Assembly (NCBI RefSeq): GCF_021390245.1
Contig: NZ_JAJUXH010000021.1
Coordinates: 1 to 45,627 of the forward strand
DNA from: Dyadobacter sp. CY323
GTDB lineage: Bacteria > Bacteroidota > Bacteroidia > Cytophagales > Spirosomataceae
DNA: 45,627 nucleotides
Direction of reading: 5' to 3'
Of this stretch, positions 34,818-43,077 are shown piece after piece; within the stretch, counting starts at the first letter, position 1; each line of letters starts with the position of its first letter. The notes under the pieces are model-generated. The model had not been told where the DNA came from and searched no databases. It saw only the letters and a program-made list of their open reading frames with translations. A program made the position numbers and the translations under genes.

Positions 34818-36185
34818 CTAGACATTTTTATAGTCTGGGTGCTTGTATGGAGAGCGGTAAGACCGTGCTAACAAGCCATTTGCTTCTCTGTCACCTACAA
34901 TTTCGCGTTTTACAGGATCATATACAATAGGTCTGCCGGTTTTCATGGAAAGATTTGCGAGAATGCAACTTGCCGTGGAAATATGACCTTCTTCAATATC
35001 AGCCACTGGCTTCGTGTTGTTATCGATTGCACTCAGGAAGTCCAGCATGTGCAAACGTGTTGCAGGGGCTGCATTCAATTCGATCTTGTCTTCTTTCAGG
35101 TCTTCCGGATATTTTTCCTTTTCAAAAACCACATCTTTATGGATTTTTTCACCTTTTCCCTGCGGGATGAAATCATAGGCCATGGTACTCGCCCACAAAG
35201 TTCCTTTTTCACCATAAAGCGTAAATGACCAGGGGTAATCGGGATTATTAGGCGTTCCCCAGGTGCGATGCTGCCAAACACAGTTCAGCTCCGGATATTC
35301 AAAAATGGCAGACTGTGTATCTGAAATATTGGATTTACCTTCTTTTTGCACATAAATACCTCCTGTCGAACTGATCTTTGTAGGCCAGCCTAATTTGAGC
35401 ATCCAGCGTACCGTGTCGAACATGTGCACGCACATATCTCCGGTAATGCCATTTCCATACTCCATAAATGTCCGCCACCAGCGAACATGCGGGATTCCAT
35501 CGTAAGGTCTCAGCGGTGCGGGACCTGTCCATTTTTCATAATCAAGAAAATCAGGAACAGCTTCCACAGGCGGATTTCCGTTATTCCTCATATGGTAGTA
35601 ACAGCACATTTCAACGTGAGAAATTTTACCCAGCAAACCTGCGTCTACGATATTTTTCTTTGCATCAATCAAATGGGGTGTGCTTTTGCGCTGCGTCCCA
35701 ACCTGAACAACCTTTTTATATTTGCGGGCTGCTGCTACCATTGCCTCGCCTTCCATCACGTCTACACTAATGGGCTTTTGAACATACACGTGGGCACCCG
35801 CTTTTACAGCGTCGATCATTTGCAATGCGTGCCAATGGTCCGGAGTGCCGATGAGCACGATATCCAACTGATTTTCTGAAAGCAACTTCTGGTAATCACC
35901 ATATAATTTCGGCACCTTACCCGATTTCTGGCGCTGGCTCACCAGCTTACCAGCCTCATTCAACTGGTTTTTGTCCACGTCACAAAGTGCAACTACCTCA
36001 ACCGGAGCTACTTGTATCAACCTGAATAAATCACTTTTGCCATACCAGCCTGTACCGATCAAACCAACCCGAAGCGTTTTAGGCGGATTAATCAAATCCA
36101 TTCCTCTCGCTCCAAAAGTAGAAAGCGCCAATGCAGCAGTCGCGCCGTGCAGGAAGTGGCGGCGGTTGATGTTGAAATTATTCAT
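34818..36185 (-). CDS. Tat-exported Gfo/Idh/MocA-family oxidoreductase
   Basis: The 455-residue protein has a twin-arginine signal: INRRHFLHGATAALALSTFG (Arg8-Arg9), so the folded protein with its cofactor would be exported. The NAD(P)-binding motif GLIGTGWYGKSD follows near 42-53, then VCVQKPISVDV-like EKP-equivalent (YVQKPISVD) and the substrate-domain histidines in HVRWWRTFMEYG and HMFDTVRWML. Such secreted members are common in Bacteroidota and act on sugars or glycosides; some use the cofactor without release. Substrate not evident. It is separated from the toxin-antitoxin pair by a terminator. Confidence 0.87.
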   Translation of the reverse strand: MNNFNINRRHFLHGATAALALSTFGARGMDLINPPKTLRVGLIGTGWYGKSDLFRLIQVAPVEVVALCDVDKNQLNEAGKLVSQRQKSGKVPKLYGDYQKLLSENQLDIVLIGTPDHWHALQMIDAVKAGAHVYVQKPISVDVMEGEAMVAAARKYKKVVQVGTQRKSTPHLIDAKKNIVDAGLLGKISHVEMCCYYHMRNNGNPPVEAVPDFLDYEKWTGPAPLRPYDGIPHVRWWRTFMEYGNGITGDMCVHMFDTVRWMLKLGWPTKISSTGGIYVQKEGKSNISDTQSAIFEYPELNCVWQHRTWGTPNNPDYPWSFTLYGEKGTLWASTMAYDFIPQGKGEKIHKDVVFEKEKYPEDLKEDKIELNAAPATRLHMLDFLSAIDNNTKPVADIEEGHISTASCILANLSMKTGRPIVYDPVKREIVGDREANGLLARSYRSPYKHPDYKNV

Positions 36186-36210
36186 GAATTGAATGGTTGG
36201 TGATTAAAAA

Positions 36211-36239
36211 CACAAAAGCGCCCAGGTATGTGGACGCTT
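36211..36239 (-). terminator. Terminator after the toxin gene
   Basis: Read leftward, AAGCGTCCA pairs with TGGGCGCTT (one wobble) around a 6-nt loop and is followed by TTTTGTGTTTTT. It separates the toxin-antitoxin genes from the Tat oxidoreductase gene. Confidence 0.65.
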
Positions 36240-36299
36240 ATAGAAAGGATGTTTTTGGGGATGTTTACTATCGAAAAGTTCTCTTGAGTCTGACGTTAG

Positions 36300-36602
36300 C
36301 TATTTAGTTTCCCAAAGCGGCTGCTGGTGAGTGCTATAAACGGCTAAAATGAAAATCTTACTGAGACTTTCGTCAATATTGAAATGAATCAGGAAAGGAA
36401 ACCGCCAAATACCTGCGCACCTTATATTCGCATATCTGACAGAATAAATAAACGGTGCGTCTGTTATCCTTTTGATTGTACTATCTACTTGATTCAGAAA
36501 CCTGTTACCCAGCCCGGCCAGTTCATCATTGTAATACGTGACAGCGGCTTCTATATCGTCGATTGCATTCTGGACAAGAACAATCTCAAAACTCATGCTC
36601 AA
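36300..36602 (-). CDS. RelE/ParE-family toxin
   Basis: The 100-residue protein has the ParE/RelE pattern: an early helical hairpin (AIDDIEAAVTYYNDELAGLG), then RCAGIWRFPFLIHFNIDE and the C-terminal ILAVYSTHQQPLWE strand. Toxins of this fold poison gyrase or cut mRNA at the ribosome; the sequence does not say which. Its start overlaps the end of the antitoxin gene by 4 bp (ATGA). Confidence 0.85.
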   Translation of the reverse strand: MSMSFEIVLVQNAIDDIEAAVTYYNDELAGLGNRFLNQVDSTIKRITDAPFIYSVRYANIRCAGIWRFPFLIHFNIDESLSKIFILAVYSTHQQPLWETK

Positions 36603-36832
36603 TTGCCCAGTTTGTTGATCCGTAGCTTTGCTTCATCCCAGGAGATTAATTTTTCCGGATGCTCTTTTGCATCTTTTAAGCGATTAAGAACTGTTTCTTT
36701 TTGCCAAAGTGGGATTTCAAAATCATCTCCATTATCTACTTCAATCAGCTCAACCGCATCTACTTTTTGAAGATCCTCAATTAAAGCAGCCGCATAATCC
36801 TTCTTGATTCGTATGTGATATGTTGCAGCCAT
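36599..36832 (-). CDS. Antitoxin of the RelE/ParE pair (addiction-module family)
   Basis: The 77-residue protein ends with PLWQKETVLNRLKDAKEHPE and then LISWDEAKLRINK, the typical toxin-wrapping helix and tail of addiction-module antitoxins that partner ParE-like toxins. The N-terminal half is a small beta/alpha region. It precedes the toxin gene with an ATGA overlap. It lies 65 bp after the end of the sugar cluster on the same strand. Confidence 0.8.
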   Translation of the reverse strand: MAATYHIRIKKDYAAALIEDLQKVDAVELIEVDNGDDFEIPLWQKETVLNRLKDAKEHPEKLISWDEAKLRINKLGN

Positions 36833-36897
36833 AATGCAAGTCGTATAAAATTAGAAACAATTAAAGTTATTCATAAATTAACGTGTATCCTATCTTA

Positions 36898-37833
36898 CTA
36901 TTTCAAAAACTCCCCGACATTGTCTTTCGTCACCAACTGAAAAGGAATCAAAACTTCCTTGTCAAATGCTTCCTTTTTTGCTGCTTTAACAGCTGTTTCG
37001 ATGGCTTTACTTCCCTGCTCTTTTGCATTCTGAAAAACCGTGGCGTCCAGCGTTCCTTTTTTTACGGCTTGTAATGCGTCCGGGATTGCGTCTACGCTCA
37101 CTACCAGCACTTTATTCTTAAGACCTGCGGCCTCCAACGCTTTCACGGCACCCATTCCCATTTCGTCATTGTGCGCAAAAATCGCATTAACCTGATTTCC
37201 ATAGGATTGTATCCAGTTTTCCGTCAATGACATTGCTTTTGCGCGGTCCCATTCGCCGGTTTGTTCTGCCAGAAGTTTCAGGCCTGGGTTTGCTTTTAAA
37301 ACTTCCTTCGCACCGTTATCTCTTTTGATCTGCGCCGCCTGACCCATAAAGCCATGCATCATTAAAATGTTTCCTTTTCCACCCAGCCTCTGGGCAATGT
37401 ATTTCATCGCTATCCTCGCGGATTCGGTGTCATCGGAACCTACGAATGCCGTCGGTTTGGCACTCGTTTCTGAGTTTACATTTATGATCGGTATTTTGGC
37501 GTCCAATGCCAGCTTTACAGCCGGAGAACTCGCCTCCACTTCGCATGGATTCATGATAATGGCGCTCACCCCCTGGGCGATAAAGCTTTCAACCTGTTCT
37601 ACCTGCTTCAAAGCGGAACGTTCCGCATCAACCGTGATCAATTTCACTCCAAGTTCTTTTGCCTTTGCCTCCATTTCATCGCTCACATTCACGATGAATT
37701 CATTTTGCATACTCAGCATGGTGGCGCCAATCACAAGTTTTTCACCGTCTCCGGCTTTCTCGTCGGTCGAGCCGTTACAGCCAAAAAGCACTGCACCAGA
37801 AAGCAAAAACGATACTACTGTATTGATTTTCAT
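36898..37833 (-). CDS. Ribose-type sugar ABC transporter substrate-binding lipoprotein
   Basis: The 311-residue protein has a lipoprotein signal (lipobox Cys19, VLFGCNGS) and a type I periplasmic binding fold (about 35-305), with MQNEFIVNVSDEMEAKAKEL, INVNSETSAKPTAFVGSDD and FAHNDEMGMGAVKALEAAG as RbsB-like segments. It would capture a sugar or polyol and deliver it to the permease. It is the last gene of the cluster, 10 bp after the permease gene. The substrate may not be ribose; the neighbouring enzymes point to another sugar. Confidence 0.9.
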   Translation of the reverse strand: MKINTVVSFLLSGAVLFGCNGSTDEKAGDGEKLVIGATMLSMQNEFIVNVSDEMEAKAKELGVKLITVDAERSALKQVEQVESFIAQGVSAIIMNPCEVEASSPAVKLALDAKIPIINVNSETSAKPTAFVGSDDTESARIAMKYIAQRLGGKGNILMMHGFMGQAAQIKRDNGAKEVLKANPGLKLLAEQTGEWDRAKAMSLTENWIQSYGNQVNAIFAHNDEMGMGAVKALEAAGLKNKVLVVSVDAIPDALQAVKKGTLDATVFQNAKEQGSKAIETAVKAAKKEAFDKEVLIPFQLVTKDNVGEFLK

Positions 37834-37843
37834 AAACTGTTTT

Positions 37844-38791
37844 TTAATCTTTTTTACCTAAACCATCCAAAACAACCGCCCCGATAATGATAACGCCCAT
37901 CACTACCTGCTGGTAATAAGAAGTTACATTCAGCAGATCCAGGCTATTGCCAATTACTCCTATAAGTAATGCGCCGATCAGGGTACCCGTCATTGTGCCC
38001 GTCCCGCCGGAAGTACTTGTGCCTCCGATAATGGCGGCGGCAATGGCATCCAGTTCAAAACCTGCACCTGCATTTGGCTGTCCCGTGGTAATCCGGGATG
38101 TCAGTAAAATCCCGCCTATCGCCGAAAGTAGCCCGGAAATCGTATAAACCCACATTTTGACCTTCGTTACATGGATTCCCGAGGCCCTCGCCGCAGGTTC
38201 GTTGCCACCGACCGCATACATATAGCGCCCTAAAATCGTTTTGTTTAGTACCACCGAGCAAATGATAAATGCTAGTATGAGGATAACGATCGGGAATGGA
38301 ACGCCGAAAACAGTTCCGCCACCGATGAAATTGAATGAATCAGATAAGTTGGAAATCGGCCTGCCTTTGCTCAAAATCAATGCTAATCCCCGCCCGATCG
38401 TCATGGTACCGAGTGTTACGATGAACGGAGGCACTTTACTTTTTGTAATCACTAACCCATTAAATGCCCCCAGCAATACGCCCGCTCCGATCCCGGCCAG
38501 TAATGGTACGACCAGTGGATAGGTGTCGGGATGCGCGAACATAGCCGTAACCACCCCCGCCACTGCGACCATCGAGCCGAGCGAAAGATCAATCCCTCCT
38601 GTGATAATCACAAAAGTGACCCCAAATGCAAGTAATGCATTGATCGACACCTGCGTTCCGATGATCATCAGATTGGATACCGTGAAAAACTTGGGAGTAC
38701 TGAATGCAAGAACAATACAGATGATCAGGAATGCCAGGAAAATACCATAGCGTCCAAAATCGGTCAGGCGAGAAGATATCGTTTTTTCCAT
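37844..38791 (-). CDS. Ribose-type sugar ABC transporter permease
   Basis: The 315-residue membrane protein has about eight to ten hydrophobic helices and the RbsC signatures ITGGIDLSLGSMVAVAG, GRYMYAVGGNEPAARASGI and AIAAAIIGGTSTSGGTGTM. Two copies would form the pore, coupled to the double ATPase encoded upstream. Confidence 0.93.
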   Translation of the reverse strand: MEKTISSRLTDFGRYGIFLAFLIICIVLAFSTPKFFTVSNLMIIGTQVSINALLAFGVTFVIITGGIDLSLGSMVAVAGVVTAMFAHPDTYPLVVPLLAGIGAGVLLGAFNGLVITKSKVPPFIVTLGTMTIGRGLALILSKGRPISNLSDSFNFIGGGTVFGVPFPIVILILAFIICSVVLNKTILGRYMYAVGGNEPAARASGIHVTKVKMWVYTISGLLSAIGGILLTSRITTGQPNAGAGFELDAIAAAIIGGTSTSGGTGTMTGTLIGALLIGVIGNSLDLLNVTSYYQQVVMGVIIIGAVVLDGLGKKD

Positions 38792-38808
38792 AATAGAGGG
38801 ATTTTTCG

Positions 38809-38874
38809 GGCTGTCGGTTATCGGCAGTCAGCTATCGGCTTTTTTTGATTGCCGACTGCCGACCGCCGATAGCC
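38809..38874 (-). repeat. Heptameric inverted repeat forming a hairpin after the ABC ATPase gene
   Basis: The left arm is built of CGGTTAT-CGGCAGT-CAGCTAT-like units (38809-38839) and the right arm of TGCCGAC-like units (38851-38874), inverted around an 11-nt T-rich loop. The arm ends one base from the stop codon of the ATPase gene. All units have period 7, though their sequence differs from the other heptamers in the window. Confidence 0.75.
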
Positions 38875-38875
38875 A

Positions 38876-40378
38876 TCACGCTACTGCGTATTTCATGATT
38901 AATTCCTGCGTTGCTTCTTCTCTGGAAAGCAGCGCGGTTTGTTTTCCTTTTGAGAGAACTAGTATCCGGTCACTCATCCCCAGGATTTCAGGCAACTCAG
39001 AAGAGATCATAATGATGGCAATTCCTTGTTTCGTGAGGTCTCTGATCAATTTATATATTTCAAATTTTGCCACAATGTCTACACCGCGCGTTGGTTCGTC
39101 CAGAATAACAATGTCGGGGGAAGCTAATAATACTCTTCCGATCACTACTTTTTGTTGATTTCCGCCACTGAGCAAAGTCACTTTTTTGTCAATTCCCGAA
39201 GTTTTGATCTGCAGATCCAACACCATCTGATCTGTCGCATACATCTCACTTTCTTCATTAATAAAAATACCTTTCCTGTGCCTGAAGATGCTGGAAAGGG
39301 TCATGTTATCCTTAATGGACATTCCCGGGATAAATCCAAGTCCCTTTCGGTCTTCGCTCACATAACCAATGCCACTTTTCAATGCTGCGCGTGGGGAATG
39401 GATTGCTTTTTCATTTCCCGAGAGCACAACTTCACCGCTATCAGGCTTGTCCAGACCAAATATGGCTCTGGCAATCTCAGTCCTGCCAGCGCCCATTAAA
39501 CCTGCCAGACCGAGAATTTCTCCGCCGCGGACATTGAAATGTATATTTGTGAATTTTCCTTTTTTACTTAGTCCACGAACAGCCAGCACTTCTTTTCCAA
39601 AGTTCCGCTCCGGTTTCGGGAACATCTGAGTCAGCTCCCGCCCTACCATCATGGAGATCAGGGAATTTCGATCAAGATCATTTGCAGGTTTTGAACCAAC
39701 ATATTTACCATCCCTCAGCACCGTAATTGTGTCCGAAATCGCAAAGATCTCGTCCATTTTGTGTGAAATATAAATGACACTGACTCCTTTTGACTTTAAG
39801 TCCCGGATTATATTAAATAGCGTTGCGACTTCCTTGTCTGATATGGCCGACGTGGGCTCGTCCATGATGATGATTTTAGCCTCATTCGAAATGGCTTTCG
39901 CAATCTCGACCATCTGCATTTGAGCTACGCTCAAATATTTCATTTTGGTATCCGGGGCGATATTCACACCCATTTGTTCCATTAATTGAGCGGCCGGCCG
40001 GTTAATGTCAGAATCGTTTAACCAACCCGAAAAAAACGCATTACGTCCGGAAACCCTTTTTTCTCTACCCAAAAATATGTTTTGAGCAACTGTCAATTCA
40101 GGCACAACCAGTAGTTCCTGGTGGATCATCGAAATGCCTTTTTTCAGCTTATCACCTGTATGGCCTTCCTCCAGATTTTGTCCTTCAAAAATAATCTCCC
40201 CGGAATCAGGTTTCAGCAACCCGATCAGGATCTTCATGAAGGTTGACTTCCCGGCGCCATTCTCACCCATCAGCGAATGCACCTCTCCCCTTTTCAGATT
40301 GAACTGAACAGCATCCAGCGCTTTAATGCCTGAGAATGATTTGGAAAGATTGCGAACGCTAAGAATGAAATCAGACAT
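38876..40378 (-). CDS. Ribose-type sugar ABC transporter ATP-binding protein (double ATPase)
   Basis: The 500-residue protein carries two ATPase halves. The first has Walker A GENGAGKST (38-46), the signature-like YLSVAQMQMVEIAKAI, and Walker B IIIMDEPTSA. The second has a degenerate Walker A (GLMGAGRTEIA) and the signature LLSGGNQQKVVIGRVLL, Walker B DIVILDEPTRGVD. This asymmetric double-domain design is typical of RbsA, XylG and MglA. Confidence 0.94.
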   Translation of the reverse strand: MSDFILSVRNLSKSFSGIKALDAVQFNLKRGEVHSLMGENGAGKSTFMKILIGLLKPDSGEIIFEGQNLEEGHTGDKLKKGISMIHQELLVVPELTVAQNIFLGREKRVSGRNAFFSGWLNDSDINRPAAQLMEQMGVNIAPDTKMKYLSVAQMQMVEIAKAISNEAKIIIMDEPTSAISDKEVATLFNIIRDLKSKGVSVIYISHKMDEIFAISDTITVLRDGKYVGSKPANDLDRNSLISMMVGRELTQMFPKPERNFGKEVLAVRGLSKKGKFTNIHFNVRGGEILGLAGLMGAGRTEIARAIFGLDKPDSGEVVLSGNEKAIHSPRAALKSGIGYVSEDRKGLGFIPGMSIKDNMTLSSIFRHRKGIFINEESEMYATDQMVLDLQIKTSGIDKKVTLLSGGNQQKVVIGRVLLASPDIVILDEPTRGVDIVAKFEIYKLIRDLTKQGIAIIMISSELPEILGMSDRILVLSKGKQTALLSREEATQELIMKYAVA

Positions 40379-40384
40379 ATTTAT

Positions 40385-40530
40385 TTTAATTCTATATTCT
40401 TTTAGAAAAAAAGGCTCTAACTAGATCTCATGATGCAGCTAAAGCCCTTTTTCTATTTTCCGTCGGCTGAAGCCGGCGGCAATTGATTTTCCATTCCGGA
40501 TTCATTTTCCGTAGGCTTTGGCCGACGGGC
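40385..40530. repeat. Hairpin and REP-like palindromes before the ABC ATPase gene
   Basis: AAAAAGGCTCTAACT (near 40408-40423) pairs imperfectly with AGCTAAAGCCCTTTTT (40437-40452). Next come two similar palindromes, CCGTCGGCTGAAGCCGGCGG (40460-40479) and CCGTAGGCTTTGGCCGACGG (40509-40528). They fill the 185-bp gap between the oxidoreductase and ATPase genes of the sugar cluster. Confidence 0.6.
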
Positions 40531-40563
40531 CGATGCGGCCGATTTGCCGACCAAAATGGCTCG

Positions 40564-41724
40564 CTATCCTTCCCAATTTACTCCGGTATCTTTCCAGGCT
40601 TTGGCTGCGGCCGAATCCAGAACAGCTTCGCAGACTTTTTGTGTCTCGTATGCATCTCTGAATGTTGGCTGGCAAGGTTTTCCTGTTTGCAGGCTTTCGA
40701 AAAAGTCAGCTACCTGGTGGATAAATGAATGTTCGTACCCAATGCTGGTTCCAGGGATCCACCATCTTTTCATGTACGGCTGATCACTGTCGGTAACCAG
40801 AATGGATCTCCATCCGCGAACGATGGATTCGTCACTGTGATCGAAGTATTCGAGACGGTTCAGATCATGCAAATCCCATTTAATGGACGCATGCTCACCG
40901 TTAATTTCGAAAGTATAAAGTGCTTTATGGCCTCTCGCATAACGCGTTGATTCAAAAAGACCTAACGAACCATTATCGAAATGGCAATGGAAGATACAGG
41001 CATCATCGATACCCACTTTTTGTACTTCACCGCTGCCTGCATGAACACGTTCTTTAATAAACGTTTCAGTTACGGCAGATACGTCTTTTATGCCTCCGTT
41101 GATCCACATTGCAGTATCAATGCAATGCGCGAGCAAATCGCCGGTAACCCCTGAACCCGCGGCATCCACATCCAGACGCCAGGTTGCAGTACCACCCTGC
41201 GGCACATCCGGGCTGATCGTCCAGTCCTGCAGGAAGTTGGCACGATAATGGAAAATGCGTCCCAGTTTACCTGAATCAACAATTTGCTTGGCCAAAGTCA
41301 CAGCTGGAACACGGCGATAATTATACCAGACCGTATTTTGGACTCCTGCCTTTTCAATGGCTTCCACCATCGTTTTTGCTTCTTCGAGCGTTCTTGCCAA
41401 TGGCTTTTCGCAAAGGATCATTTTACCTGCCGCCGCAGCAGCCAGGGCAATTTCCATATGCATGTCGTTTGGCGTACAAATGTCCACCGCATCGATATCG
41501 TCACGCTCGATGATCTTTTTCCAATCCGTTTCGTAAGAAGCATATCCCCATTGTTCGGCGAATGCTTTTACTTTTTCTTCGTTGCGGGAACATACAGCCT
41601 GCAACACCGGCGTGTACTCGAGTTCCGGAAAAAAATCTCCAATTCTTTTATATCCATTGGAATGCGTGCGCCCCATGAGACCGCTACCAATCAATCCAAT
41701 TCTGACTTGTTTCTTGTTTGACAT
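40564..41724 (-). CDS. Gfo/Idh/MocA-family oxidoreductase of the sugar cluster, cytoplasmic
   Basis: The 386-residue protein lacks a signal peptide. The Rossmann motif is RIGLIGSGLMGRTHS (8-22), the catalytic EKP motif is ILCEKPLARTLEEA, and the substrate domain contains DVDAAGSGVTGDLLAHCIDTA with an active-site Asp/His pair. The family includes inositol, glucose-fructose and sugar-amine dehydrogenases. In this cluster it probably oxidises the imported sugar or a derivative. Confidence 0.88.
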   Translation of the reverse strand: MSNKKQVRIGLIGSGLMGRTHSNGYKRIGDFFPELEYTPVLQAVCSRNEEKVKAFAEQWGYASYETDWKKIIERDDIDAVDICTPNDMHMEIALAAAAAGKMILCEKPLARTLEEAKTMVEAIEKAGVQNTVWYNYRRVPAVTLAKQIVDSGKLGRIFHYRANFLQDWTISPDVPQGGTATWRLDVDAAGSGVTGDLLAHCIDTAMWINGGIKDVSAVTETFIKERVHAGSGEVQKVGIDDACIFHCHFDNGSLGLFESTRYARGHKALYTFEINGEHASIKWDLHDLNRLEYFDHSDESIVRGWRSILVTDSDQPYMKRWWIPGTSIGYEHSFIHQVADFFESLQTGKPCQPTFRDAYETQKVCEAVLDSAAAKAWKDTGVNWEG

Positions 41725-41737
41725 TGCTTCGATATTT

Positions 41738-41779
41738 TGGGCTATTAGCCATTAGCTGTTAGCTATTAGCTATTAGCTT
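41738..41779 (+). repeat. Heptameric tandem repeat TTAGCTN
   Basis: Six units of the type TTAGCTA/TTAGCTG/TTAGCCA lie between the TIM-barrel and oxidoreductase genes, about 15 bp before the start codon of the oxidoreductase gene (which is read leftward). The same unit occurs at 42946-42981 and, inverted, at 43032-43073. Confidence 0.8.
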
Positions 41780-41827
41780 TGTTAGTATTTTTCAAAAAAG
41801 TAGATTCAGCGTAACTTTTCACTTGTA

Positions 41828-41883
41828 ACTCACATCTCACGTCTCACATCTCACGTCTCACGTCTCACATCTCACATCTCACA
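41828..41883 (-). repeat. Heptameric tandem repeat TCTCACR adjacent to a stop codon
   Basis: Eight units of TCTCACA/TCTCACG (one ACTCACA) end 8 bp from the stop codon of the TIM-barrel gene. Read with the gene, the unit is YGTGAGA, identical to the array at 33836-33870 and in the same position relative to the stop. Confidence 0.85.
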
Positions 41884-41891
41884 TCTCCCTC

Positions 41892-42932
41892 CTAAACCTC
41901 CTGATACCAGCCATGCGCCTGACGCACCTTCACTAATGCAGCGAGGATATCATTCCATGTTTGCTGATTGTACATGACCTCATTCGGGAACATACAGCCA
42001 TCCCAGCAAATGTGCCGGAAGGCTTTGGTAATGTTGCCGTTTTCGTCGCGCAGCCAGTATCCGGCGTCATGGGTAATGTCGAGTCTTCCGTTCGGATCGG
42101 TTGCGAGGCAATGGCGGCCCGTTTTGTCGTGTGAGCCTGTTCCGTGAACGGTTCCGTCGTTTTGGGCGACATGGAAATCGAATGTCCAGGGACGAAGTGC
42201 AGCAGTCATTTTCTTTAAGCCTTCATCCAGTGCCCCACGATCGTTCCACTGAAAATCGACGGGCAGAATGCGGTGTTCAGGCGCATTGTACCCGAGCAGG
42301 TAAAGAAATGTATGTGACATATCCGCCTGGAAACCCATATTCGGGCGATCCACTGCTTCAAGAGTATCGATCATCGTTTTCCAGCTGTGCATACCGCCCC
42401 AGCATATTTCACCTTCTGCAGCAATTTTTTCGCCAAAATCAGCCGCAACGTCGCAAGCAGCCCGCCATGTTTCGGCAATTCGCTTCGTATTACCGGCCGG
42501 GTCGGCGGCCCATGCTTCTGGTGAACATGCAGAATCTACACGGATTACTCCGCCATTGCGTATTCCGAGGTCCCGGAGTTTTTTTCCAAAAACACATGCA
42601 GTACGCACCTGAGCCACAAATTCGTCACGTGCCTCTTTACTTCCCATCGCGGAGCCTGCCCATACATTGGCTACAAGGCTTCCCACTTCCAGGTTAAGTC
42701 CGTTCAGTTTGTCAGCAAGAAGCTTCGCCCCGTCGTCGGTATTCATGTAAATGCCTACGTGCGGATCAAAAAGGCCGATATCAACACCATCGAACCTTAC
42801 ACCGCCCACTTCCGCGGCAGCGGTTTTTTCAAGCATTGTATCAAAAGAAATAATCGGCTCCTCGTCGGAACCTTTCCCCACAATCCCAGGCCATGTGGCA
42901 TTGTGAAGTTTAGGATAATTATTTTCAGGCAT
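41892..42932 (-). CDS. TIM-barrel sugar isomerase/epimerase family protein
   Basis: The 346-residue protein fits the xylose-isomerase-like TIM-barrel family. Likely metal ligands occur in AAEGEICWGGMHSW (Glu), MGFQADMSHTF (Asp/His), and FDFHVAQNDGTVHGTGSHD (His). Members convert keto-sugars or sugar acids, or act on inositol-like compounds. The substrate is not fixed by sequence. It stands in the sugar cluster between the cupin isomerase and the oxidoreductase, with repeat-filled gaps on both sides. Confidence 0.82.
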   Translation of the reverse strand: MPENNYPKLHNATWPGIVGKGSDEEPIISFDTMLEKTAAAEVGGVRFDGVDIGLFDPHVGIYMNTDDGAKLLADKLNGLNLEVGSLVANVWAGSAMGSKEARDEFVAQVRTACVFGKKLRDLGIRNGGVIRVDSACSPEAWAADPAGNTKRIAETWRAACDVAADFGEKIAAEGEICWGGMHSWKTMIDTLEAVDRPNMGFQADMSHTFLYLLGYNAPEHRILPVDFQWNDRGALDEGLKKMTAALRPWTFDFHVAQNDGTVHGTGSHDKTGRHCLATDPNGRLDITHDAGYWLRDENGNITKAFRHICWDGCMFPNEVMYNQQTWNDILAALVKVRQAHGWYQEV

Positions 42933-42945
42933 GGTTTAAGGGATT

Positions 42946-43073
42946 TTAAGCTGTTAGCTTTTAGCTGTTAGCCATTAGCTTAGTTTGGTTTTGAAATAAA
43001 ATATAATCTTGAATTACGAGCAAATCAAAAAAGCTAAAAGCCAATAGCTAACGGCTAAAAGCTTTTAGCTAAA
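42946..43073. repeat. Inverted heptameric arrays forming a long hairpin between cupin and TIM-barrel genes
   Basis: TTAGCTT/TTAGCTG/TTAGCCA units (42946-42981) face AGCTAAA/AGCCAAT/AGCTAAC units (43032-43073) across about 50 bp. Arms can pair over roughly 30 bases with G-U pairs. The right array ends 4 bp from the stop codon of the cupin gene. Confidence 0.75.
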
Positions 43074-43077
43074 AAAC

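Noticed and set aside
33836..43073. CRISPR arrays at the tandem repeats
   Set aside because: Units are 7 bp with no spacers and no cas genes are present.
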